Shown here: piece after piece, positions 1 to 9,800 of the stretch
Position numbering within the stretch: the stretch's first letter is position 1
How the letters are laid out: each line of letters opens with the position of its first letter
Source: Larus michahellis
Taxonomy: Eukaryota; Chordata; Aves; Charadriiformes; Laridae
Length of the DNA: 64,000 nt
Assembly (NCBI RefSeq): GCF_964199755.1
Contig: NC_133903.1
Coordinates: 811,001-875,000 of the forward strand
Reading direction: 5' to 3'
Notes under the pieces: generated by a model
Told to the model about the DNA's origin: nothing
Databases searched by the model: none
Seen by the model: only the letters and a program-made list of their open reading frames with translations
Made by a program: the position numbers and the translations under genes

Positions 1-1160
1 AGCGGCGCTGAGGCCCGAGGCCGCGGGGGCCGCTCGCCGCCGGGGCCGGCCCGGGGCACGACATGGCGGCCGCTGAGGGAGCCCTCTCCTCCTCAGGCAG
101 GGGGAGGCCCGCGGGCGGGAGCGGGTCTCCGGTGGCGGCGGTGCGAACCCGCTGCCCGAAAACGCCCCACGGCCCCTCCCCACGGCCCCACTCGCTCCTC
201 CCGCCGACACCGCACCAGCCGGGCAGGGCGGCGGCGGGGGCTGCGCCGGGCGGGGCGGCGGCCCCGTCTACCCCCGCCCGCCGGCGATCGGCCCTGCCCG
301 GCACGGGGCCCTCACCTGCCTCCCGGCGGAAGGATCGACCGCGCCGCGCCCGGGCGGCCCCACGGAGGCAGCGGCGGGCGGGGAGCGCCGCGCGCCCACT
401 GCCTGCGCCGCCGCGCGGCCGCCGCCAGCGCCGCCATTGGGCGGGGGGCGGTGCGGCGGGCGCGTCACGGCGCGCGGGGCGGGCGGGAACCCGGGCTCGT
501 GCGGTTGGGGTGACGTTCGCGCGTGACGCACCAGAGAACCTTGCGCCTGGGTGAGGGCAGGGGCTCGTGCTGCCACAGGCCGCCGCGCGCAGGGACCGCG
601 CTCCCCGGAGGAGGCCGGAGGCGCGGCCCGACGCTCCGGGCGGGTCACCGCTGTGAGGGACAGCCCGCGCGCGCCGCCAGCCCCCTGTCCGCCGCCGCCC
701 CCCGGCTCGTCCCGAGCCAGAAAATGCAGCCAGGAGGGCAGGGGCTGCCCGGCCCGGCCGGGCCCACCGCCGCGCACCGGGTACCCGCCAGCGTGTGCCC
801 CCAAGGCCTCTGTGTACACCCCAGGGCCCGGCCCCGGCGGGGCACAGCGGCCGTCTGCCACCGCCGGCCTTTCCCAGCGGGACCCGTCAGAGCCGCCGGA
901 GCGCGGCCGGAGGGGCGCCGAGTGGCTGGTTACCGAGAACCCGCGTGCCCCGTTCCCGTGCCCGGCGGCCGGGCGGGTGTCGGTGGGCAGAGGCTGTGGC
1001 TCGCGGGGCCGGTGCACGCGTCAGACCCTCAGAATGCCCGAGTGAGGCAGAACAGCCCCTCCAGGGCACTGCCGTCAGGGACACGGGGACGCTGGGCTCC
1101 TGCTGCTGTAGTGTGGTCCCTGCGCAGGTTGTGCCCACCTCGACACAGAACCTTTGCTCC
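1..1160. promoter_or_regulatory. CpG island, probable 5' end of the upstream gene (TECPR1 by synteny)
   Basis: The stretch is very rich in G, C and CpG up to about position 1050 and then falls to ordinary composition near 1160. On the minus strand a CCAAT box (ATTGG on +, 436-440) next to a GC box (440-447) and two TGACG half-sites (511-515 and 524-528) sit upstream of a good splice donor at 315/314. This is the layout of a minus-strand promoter and first exon. In human, TECPR1 lies next to BRI3 in the opposite direction, so this is inferred to be its promoter. The long open frames on both strands here are a by-product of GC content and resemble no protein I know. Confidence 0.7.
316..400 (-). 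other. TECPR1: Putative non-coding first exon of TECPR1 (5' UTR)
   Basis: The minus strand reads GGGAGGCAG followed by GTGAGGGC, a strong donor whose exon side begins at 316. The CCAAT and GC boxes at 436-447 would lie roughly 50-100 bases upstream of a start site near 380-400, a normal distance. No convincing start codon with protein similarity is seen, so the exon would be untranslated. The gene name rests only on human gene order (TECPR1 and BRI3 are adjacent and divergent); the coding exons would lie outside the window, to the left. The 5' limit of the exon is a guess. Confidence 0.35.
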
Positions 1161-3220
1161 CTAGTAGCGCTTTGATGATTTCATCATTGTAGTAAGACGT
1201 CCTTATAAAGACCAAGTACGACTTAGGTCCTAGGAAATGGATTTTGTGAGATTTGCAGCAGTTGTGACTGATACATTTGACGTGTGTTCAACCCAGTTGC
1301 CATTTTGAACAGATGGAAACAAGACTTTTGTCTTGGAAACGGGACTGCACAAGAATTTAAGGAGGATTTTCTAGGATTTTCTCACTTTGGATTTCGAAGC
1401 ACAGTCCTGTAAGCCTACAGGATGGCAGATGAATGATGATCCAAGGAGTTCATGCTAAGTCATTTACAACCAGTACACTTTTCTTAGGCTCATTTACAGG
1501 ACCTCGCATGTGAAACCAAATGAACACTCTCCGGAACACTAGCGGCATTTAACTGTTGTGGTATGTACCCAGCTGAGGAGTCTGCTGGTTCTGCTATCTC
1601 TGCAATTGGATGTAAAAGTTAGGGGTGAATCGGTGCCTCAGGAAAACTCTTGCTTGCTGTGGCTGCCTGGTGCTAAGCCCCGCTTTGTTCAGTTGCTGCT
1701 GTTGCAATAGAGAGTTACGTTCTGTAAGGAGATAACAAAAGAAAGGCTTTGAGAAAACAAACAGCTAAGTGGAAACCAATTTTCATGTTGCCATCGGTTT
1801 GAAAAGTGGATTTGCTGTATAATCCTGGGACACTGGGTTAATGTGAACCTCATTTCCAGCCTGTGAAGGTGCACCCCACGTCTTCCCTGAACAGGCTCTG
1901 AGGCCTTGCAAAAGAGAGAGAAAACACCCAGAAACCCTTTCCTACTTCAGCCTTGTGGTTAGCGCGTGACTCAGGAGGAAGGTCATCTCAGTTGAAAGTG
2001 GTTGCCCTTGTCGGCTCTGGAGATTTCCCTCGGTTTTGCCCACAGCAGCAGCTGAGGATGACCCACAGCGCACCATGGCAAAGCCAGGGTTTGCATCGAG
2101 ATGCAGTTAGGGAAGGTCTGCCCCTGCGACTGGGACATACCGCTGCCCTAGGTGAGGCCGCAGTGCTCCAAAATCCACTTTGTGAGTTTTTTTGATATCC
2201 TGCTACTATGAAAGACTTTGCTTTGTCCAAACCATAGTCAGATATTTTAAATCCTGTTTCGCTGTTTTGCAGCTGTTGTCCTAACACAGCCAGAGATGGT
2301 TCATACGGGCAGCTTCCCTACTGACGGCTCTTCCGCGCTTTCCCAAATCTCACTTCTCCAAAAGGGGGATTTTTCCCTGTCACTTGACATTCATTTTAGG
2401 GAAGCATCTTCCCCCTAATGAGGAAGTACTACATTGCATTTGTGCTTTTAGATTTTTCTTTCAAGAACCTCATGTAATATTTATACCACTACAGTTACAG
2501 TGAGGAAAAGCTTTCCTCCAAGTCAGAGCAGCCTTTAAATGTCACTTTAAATGTCCAGCCGAGTTGGGCACTGCAGACCGGAGGGAGGGGATGGGAAGCA
2601 GGAGGGCAGAACCCTCTTGCCATTGCGTGATGCTTGTATTTTGGGTCGTGTAGTCTGCATCCCTGCTTCAATAACTTGTTTGATTTTGAGGCAAATTGTT
2701 TAATCTCTTTCCTTTTTTTATGTTTCCCCCCCCTTTCCTATGGAATGGGGAAAACCTTCCCCGCTGCATAGGGCTGCAGTGGCGGGGGGTGCTGGCTGTG
2801 GGGCCGGGTTGGTACCTGCGGCCAAGGACAAACCTGGGTGTATTGAACAAGATGGGGTGAATGGGACAGGTGAAGGGTTGAAGGAGGGATGAGGCCTTGT
2901 TCCTTCAGCTCGCTGTGCGGGGAACCCCAGCACCCCCGCCTTCCTTGCCCTTTCTTTAACTTTAGTGGTTCTTCGAACCCTGTGAGTTTTTTTCCTGCCT
3001 TTTCCTTGGTCTCTTTTCAAAGACTTTCCCTCTGTCCACACATCCCGGCTCTGTCCGTCCACACTCAGGCGCGGCCCTTCCCCGCAGGGCTTGCTGCAGA
3101 GCACAGCGCCATTTCCTGCTGATTTTTGCTTTTTCCGCGGACTGTGGGTGCTGTGTAAACGCCAACGCACAGAATACATATATATTTGTGTGTATATATA
3201 CACAGGCGGGCATGTGCCCG
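1161..3220. other. Non-coding spacer between the two divergent promoters
   Basis: Ordinary composition, with short open frames only and none resembling a known protein. It contains a TGATGA-tt-TCATCA palindrome at 1173-1186 and a 16-base alternating purine/pyrimidine palindrome at 3189-3204 on the edge of the BRI3 CpG island. A C-rich and T-rich patch lies at 2710-2740. No repeat family was recognised. Confidence 0.6.
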
Positions 3221-3546
3221 GCACACAGGGTCCCGGCACACAGCTGCAGCCATGAGTGGAGGCCGCTCTGGGCGCAGCGCGCGCTGACTCCGTGCCGCTC
3301 CCTTGCGGCCCCGGGGAGCGGACGCCCGGCGTGCCGGCCGGGCCCGGGCCCGCAGCTGCTCGGACCGCCGGTTTCCCCGGGGCTGGGTGCCGGGCAGAGC
3401 CCCGCAGGGAGGCGGCCCGGCTCAGCGCGCCTCAAGGCGGCTGGAGGCGGCGGGCTCTGCCGGTGCGCGCGCGAGGACCGGCGGATGCGCGGCCCCTTTA
3501 AGGCCGGGCGTTCCCTGCGGGCCGCCGCGCGCTGCTGGGGGGCAGC

Positions 3547-3554
3547 GTCACGTG
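3547..3554 (+). promoter_or_regulatory. CLEAR-like E-box (GTCACGTG)
   Basis: GTCACGTG matches eight of the ten bases of the GTCACGTGAC consensus bound by TFEB/MITF-family and USF factors. It lies 176 bases before the BRI3 start codon, inside the CpG island. BRI3 is described as a lysosomal membrane protein, and CLEAR boxes are typical of lysosomal genes. Whether TFEB uses it is inference. Confidence 0.5.
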
Positions 3555-3729
3555 GGGCGCAGTCTTGTGACCAGCCGCGGCGCGGCGCGCGCGGGGAGGG
3601 GCTGCTCCCCCCCTCAGCGCGCGAGGCGGCGGCGGGCGGGGCCGCGGGGCGGGGCCGGGCCGCGCCGGGCCGGGCGCTGGGGCGAGGGCGCCGCTTCCTG
3701 CCGGCCCCGCTCGGCGCCGCCGGCCCAGC

Positions 3730-3895
3730 ATGGACAACAAGCCGCTGCTGCAGGAGCGGCCCCCCGCCTACAGCCCCGCCGCCCAGGGCGCGGGCTACGA
3801 CTACGGGCAGAGCAACTACGGCGCCATCCCCGCCCCGCAGCCCGGCTTCCAGCCGCCCCCGCCCTACCCCTACCCGGGCGCCGCGGCTGCCGCAG
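3730..3895 (+). CDS. BRI3: BRI3 coding exon 1
   Basis: Encodes residues 1-55 and the first base of codon 56. It opens with [16 protein letters not shown], the family's N-terminal signature, and ends in five alanines. The donor is CGCAG followed by GTGGGT. The exon is very GC-rich because it lies in the CpG island. Intron 1 (3896-5494, 1.6 kb) follows in phase 1. Confidence 0.95.
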
Positions 3896-6800
3896 GTGGG
3901 TCTGAGGCGGCGGGGGAGGGTGGGCCGCCCGCTCGGGGTCGCGGGGGGGGGCGAGCGGCGCCCGGCCTGCGGACGAGAGGCTGCGGACCTGCCCCTCGCT
4001 GGGACGGGGGGGGTGGGTGTGGAGAACCTGAGGTGACCGACCGGCGCGGGGGGGCGGCTGTGGGGAAGCTCAGCCCCCGGTGACCGGAGCGGGGGCGGCG
4101 GCTGAGGGCCGTGGCCTGCGCCGCAGAGCGGCGGCCCGGCAGAAGCGCGGGGAGTCTGGAGGCTCCTGCCTGGGGCTTCCCGGCCCGGAGCGGGCGGTGG
4201 GACCCAGCGTTTGGAAGTGCCTCCTCCCTCTCTTCCCCCCTCACGTGGGGCCTCTCAGGTGTAGCGTCGTGTTCGTGCTTCGCCCTCCCGAAAACAGCGA
4301 CCGAGTTGGCACGCATTCCTCGGGTGTACGGGTTTTCCGCCTCAAAACAATGGCGAAGAGGCACAGCTGCGCCAGCAGTAAACAGACTCCAAACTTGCAC
4401 TTTTCTTTGCGTGCACTTCGCTGTACTCTGGTTAATGTTTGTTTTTTCTGATGCACTTCAGTAGTCTCGGAGAGACTTAAGCAGGTGATTAGATACAGTG
4501 CTTTTATTAACTGAATTAATACGAACCTCCGTCAAAAAAAGAAGTGGCCTCTCAGAAAGGGCTCTGTAAGGGAATGCTTCAAAAGTTACAAGAAATAAGC
4601 TGAATGCAGCAGACAGACCCCAGTTATCAAGCATTGAGTTGAATCTGGGGGCTGTAGATTGATTTCCTGCTAATAAGTTGGAGCTTATTTTCCTACAATA
4701 CAAATATAACTGATTATTTTCAGTTTAAGTAGTGAGGTTGGTGGGCTTTACAGATGCATAACTTGGTTAAAGAAAATCTGAGAACTGTGCCCTGGGAGAG
4801 AAGCTCAAAATGGATTGTATTTGGCAGAGCGTACCTTGACTGTATGATTACACTGCATACATCTCACCATCACTTTAAAAAGCTTTTTTTTTTTAATTGA
4901 GTTTTTAATGTTAATGCAGTAGTTAAGGGCTTGTGTTTTCTAACTACAGCTGTTAAAATGACACTCGCTAGCTAACAACATGGGTTTTCTGAAAGTTTGG
5001 GTTTTTTCTCCTGTGCTATGCAACCTGCTTCCTTTCCACTTGTATCCTACCTCTCTCTCCAGTTACAAACTTAATATGTGGAAGTTAAGTTGGAAACTAG
5101 AGGAATAGTTATTCTGTTTCAACTAGTTTGTCCCTTGGAGTAGGACGTACCTGATACATAATGTCCAGAAGTGAAAGCTGTGATGGTTGTTTGTTTAAAC
5201 TGTTTTACCCTAGTGCTCAAACAGCATTGAAATTAATTCTCAAAGTTAATTATTAGCTCAGTGTCCTCTTTAGATGGTTAAATTGTGCTTGATACTTGGG
5301 TTTATGAAGTGGCTTTGCTATTAGATGTGCTGAGTAGCATGTTCCAACTCTGATAGAGCTTTTTAAAGTGCTCAATCAAGACTACATTTCTATTTATTTT
5401 TTCCACGTTCTGTTTCCATACTTTTAAATTATTATCATAATTCTTTCTGCCTTTTGTGTGGTAATTGAGTTTTTTTTCTTTTTCTTATTTTTAGGGTATG
5501 CTGTTCCTCCACCAACATCACAGCCAACCTATTCGAGCACGTACACCATTATTCAACAGCCTGCTACCACCACTTCTGTAGTAGTAGTTGGTGGCTGTCC
5601 TGCTTGCAGGTAAAATAGCTCTCTAGATGAGAAATAAACTCAGTCTTGGGTTTTATTTTTTAAATTACAGGTATCTGTATAGTTGTTGGTTTTCAATAGT
5701 TTCTCTTTCTGTGTGTGTGTTAGAATTTAAATAATTGAAAAAGCAGTGGAGTGCTTTCATTTATGTAGTGTGAGCTTGTCCTGCTGGGCTCATATTTTTA
5801 GTGAAAAGGCAGTTCAGTCACAGATATAAAGGGTCAGCTCTTGGAGGAGAGGATGACAGGAAGTCCTTCCCAATGTGTTTATGCCCAGTGATAGAGAGTA
5901 GCATGATTTTATTGTGAAACTTTCTGTAATCTTTGACCATAGTCACTTCTGCTTATCTGTCAGTCCTGTGGAAGGGCTTCTGCTCTGTGGTGTGTGTCCC
6001 CATTCCCAACAACCACACTGTGCAAAACCAGGCAGGGTGATTGCCAGTATCGGTTGAAAACCATCAGTATTTTAAGACTTTAATAGATCTCCTACTTTAA
6101 AAGCCCTCTTACTGCAGAAGAACAGGGAGATTAAGAGATTTGATTCAAAGTGTTAATCTGATGAAGTGGTGAAAACCCGAAAAAAGTGGTCAGCTATTAG
6201 TTGAAGTTGCAACAAAAGAACGGCTTCCCCCTCGGAGATCAACAGCCATAAAAAAAGGGAAGGAGGCACTCTGTTTCCGCATTAGTGCTGTAAGTCAGCT
6301 CTAGTCCCTTTGCACTTCTCGGTTCCTCTCGTCCCAGGGTATTAACTACTGGGCGAGGGCAGCCAGATTGCTGCTGGTGCAGTTCAGGCACCGGTGTGCC
6401 TGGCCAGCTCTGACTCAAATGCAGAATCATTCCCTTTCTGTTAAAATGTATGGGAGTTACCCTTGTGGCATCTTGCGAGGAGGCACGTAGTATGCTGCAA
6501 GTCTGAGCCCTTGCTTATCCGTTTCAAAAAGGGTAGGAAACAGAGGCACTAGAATAGCAGAAATGATACCAGGTTTCAGCGTGGTGAATGAGATTGTCAT
6601 AGTGGCACAGGCTGTCCCTAAATGCCTCTTGGTTTTAGAATTGGTGTCTATCTGAGAGTCAGTACCTGCCTTTGAAGGTGGATTCAAATAAGAAGTATCT
6701 TGTGGTGCTATGTCAAAACAAATGCCTGCTGAAGTGACACTAGTTAAGGCTGAAAAACCTGTACCAGCTAGAGCTATTGATCTTGAAGGTGTATGTTTTA

Positions 6801-9800
6801 AGCAGCGAGGGGACAATAACCACTGAGCTCTTCAGAGGCTATGGTAGATCCTGCCATCTGAGTAATTACATTACAATGCTTATGCTTTAGCTCAGCCAGA
6901 AGACAGGAAAGATGTTACATCGTGCTTGGCAAAAGGCAGGCAGTGTGTTTATACAGACCTTTTGGCCCTAAACCTAATAAATCTCAAAATGTTTTACTAT
7001 GGAAGTGGTCTTTGTGATACCTTAAGATTGGTAGACTCTTGCTGACATTCTTAGGATTTATTTTTCTTTTTGCTGGAAGTTATCCTGGGATGTTCTAGGA
7101 GACAACTTTGAAAAAATCATTTGCAAGTATAATATCTAACTTTAGCCAAATTTGGGAAAATGAGCTATCTTTTGTAAGGTGTTTTTAAATGACCTCACTT
7201 GAATAGTTTTCTTAAGTCATCAGACTTGCTCTGCTGGAGGGTACCCAGTGCTCTGTACGTTATGGACTCCTTCCTTAAAGCAAAATACCCTCCACAAAAA
7301 CCTTGTTTACTCTTGGATCCTGAGGTTTTGTTTTAGGCTGTGGAAAAAAAAAAGTGAGGAGAACTATGACACGTTGATTTCTATGAGGCATCGTAGTGCA
7401 CTGCTTAAATTGTGGGACTCGGTACTTCTGAAATACTCTGGATCAGGGAATCCCAAGGACGAGTAACTGTATTAGTAATGGTGTGCCATAGTTTTCTTTG
7501 CAGTATCAGTGTGCTTTTTCCTAACTGTCTTTAGAGGAAGAGTCAAAGTGTCAGGGTAGGAGGGGAAAAAATTTCGTATTGCTTGTCTTTTGACAGGAGT
7601 TGATAGTCTGGTACTTGAAGAGAAAGGGCAGGGAGGCTGGGTGGGAAGCACAATATTTGAAATACTCATGTCAACACAAAGGGTCAGCGTTCATGTGCTG
7701 GATGTTTACACTGGGAGCTTCTCTGAGGGAAAGAGCTCATAATCCTCTTTGACTTCTCAAGACCTTAAATGTAGTTCTAGTTTATTTCCTTGGCCTGGAA
7801 ACCTATTTTATGAAGAATGCAACATGCAGCTACACTCTGAATACAACACTGTACAGAAAAGTTGTCGAAAGGGCACTGATAAACATAAACAGCTATTAAT
7901 GGTACATAAAAAAACTTTGTTATTAAACTGCTGAGTCAGTTGTCCTGCCACTCTTCTGATGTGATGCTGGGCATGGTCATTAGAGAAGTCCATCAGCTTT
8001 GGATGATGAGGAAAAGGCTTTGTTTGTGGCTGTGGAATAATGTAACCGATAGTGTAGGCTAAAGCCCATCGAGAGGATTTCTACCGTCAGAAATACAAAC
8101 CAATTTTTTGCACTGTGGAATGTATGAATGTTGCTAATTGAAATCAAAACCGTTTCCAACTTAAAATATATGGTGTTGAGGAGAAATAGCCATTGTTGGT
8201 CTGTTATTTGGGTAGGAGTCTATTTTACTGCAGTCACGAATGATTTTGGGATTAGTAAGCTAGCTACAGTACAGTTGATCTTTAGGCTTGATTTGTGGTA
8301 TGAAGTAATAAAAAGTACAAAGTATCTGCAGAAGTAGCCTCTCTACAAATGGGTAGTGTGCCCCTGGTCATGATGTAATTGCATTTTTTTCTTCTCTCTC
8401 TGAAGCATTGCTGCATCTGAGGGATGACTGCTGTCTTGCCAGCTGTAGCTGTTGCTTAGAGTTACTCACTAGTCAGATCATCCTCATTCATCATTGGTCA
8501 GTGTTGCTTTCTAATTACAGACTTCAGTATTAATGTATGTTCCATCCTTCCTTGCATTATTAAAATGTCTTGGGTGGTTGTAGTTGTGTTGTTTTAGTGT
8601 GAGTTCTTCTCCCAAAATCGATGTACAGAGAATTAAACTGAGTTGCAGAATATGGTCAGCTTCACTGCTTGTAGTTGACATCTAAGGATCAGCCAAGTCC
8701 TGCTTTTAAATTATTTTATGTTCCCAAGTACAGATTGAGTCATTACAGTCACTAACTTTAGAGATCCAGCTGTGTAATTATTTTCTTAGCTTGGAGAATG
8801 CAGGCTGGCTGCTTCTCTTGTGGTCACTTTCATTTTCTCTTTCTCTGTCTTGTGTTGTTGGATAGAACAAACTGCAAAGGAATGTTTGCTTTCCTGTTAC
8901 TTAACAGAAGAGATATCCCTTTAAAAACTGTGAAAACGTTCTCTTGATGTGATGTTTGCAAAAGCCGGTTCTTTCAAAATCTGGGACCTGGGCCTGATTT
9001 GCTTGGGCCCTGTTGGGTTTTTATTTTCCTGTTGAACAAGTATTCAGTCGTAGAGAGAGGACGTAGAGAGAGGACTACTGCGCTGTGGCAGCTTTCTCTT
9101 CTGACAGTTACAAAACATCTGCTTGAGAAGTACTGTAGTGGGTCCCAAATTATAACAACACTGAAGCTTCTTCCAGGACTGGAGGATGGGACAAGCTTGA
9201 TTAAAACTGTATTCTCAGATCTCTTAAAGCCTTCTTGCTGCCATGATGTTTGGTGTTTTGTTTTGGGTTTTTTTGTGTTTTTTTTTTTTTTTTTTTTTTT
9301 TACTTTACAAAGTAGTGAAGTTCTCAGGTTTTGGGTGAAATTTTGTTTTCTTCAATTAAGTGCATCTCTCCTGAGAGAACAGGCTCTGGGAAAATTGCAC
9401 TTGGGTGATAAAGTCCTTCAAAATTTCAGTCTTTTGTTTTTTCTTTGATTCTTTCAATCACAAACGCTATATGCAGTTTGATAGAAGGCTGTTCAGGATA
9501 TAGGTTTTCTATAGTAATTCTCAACAACTATATTTAAAACTGATGTAAATATTCTTAATAGAATTTAGTAATATATGCTTGTTAAATATGCAAGCGCTTT
9601 TTTTAAAAAAACCAACCACCTAACTATTTAGAGAGCATGTCTGATACCCTGAGGAAAACCTGCGGACTTCCAGTTTCTGACAGCAGGCTGACATGCTAGA
9701 GATCCTTTTGAATCCTGTGAGTGAAGCCAACTACGAAATAGCATTTCAAGAGTGCTAGGAAGAGGAATAGCTGTAACAGTGCAGCAGCTCCTGGCACTGG

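Larger units (their letters stand above)
3220..4300 (+). promoter_or_regulatory. BRI3: BRI3 CpG island promoter
   Basis: The CpG-dense block surrounds BRI3 exon 1. GTCACGTG, an E-box of the CLEAR type, is at 3547-3554, and several GGGCGGGG Sp1-type boxes lie at about 3636-3660. There is no TATA box at a fitting distance, as usual for a CpG island promoter. Transcription probably starts between about 3560 and 3700, but the exact position cannot be read. The island continues into intron 1 to about 4300. Confidence 0.75.

Noticed and set aside
268-1017. 249-codon open frame on the - strand in the left CpG island
   Set aside because: Pro/Gly/Arg-rich translation without any recognisable domain. 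It overlaps other long frames on the opposite strand, as expected from GC content.
3188-4036. 282-codon open frame on the + strand over BRI3 exon 1
   Set aside because: It is out of frame with BRI3, crosses the promoter and intron, and has a compositionally biased translation.
8999-9448. 149-codon + frame with a poly-Phe stretch
   Set aside because: The poly-Phe is the translated T24 run; the rest has no similarity to a protein and lies inside BRI3 intron 2.
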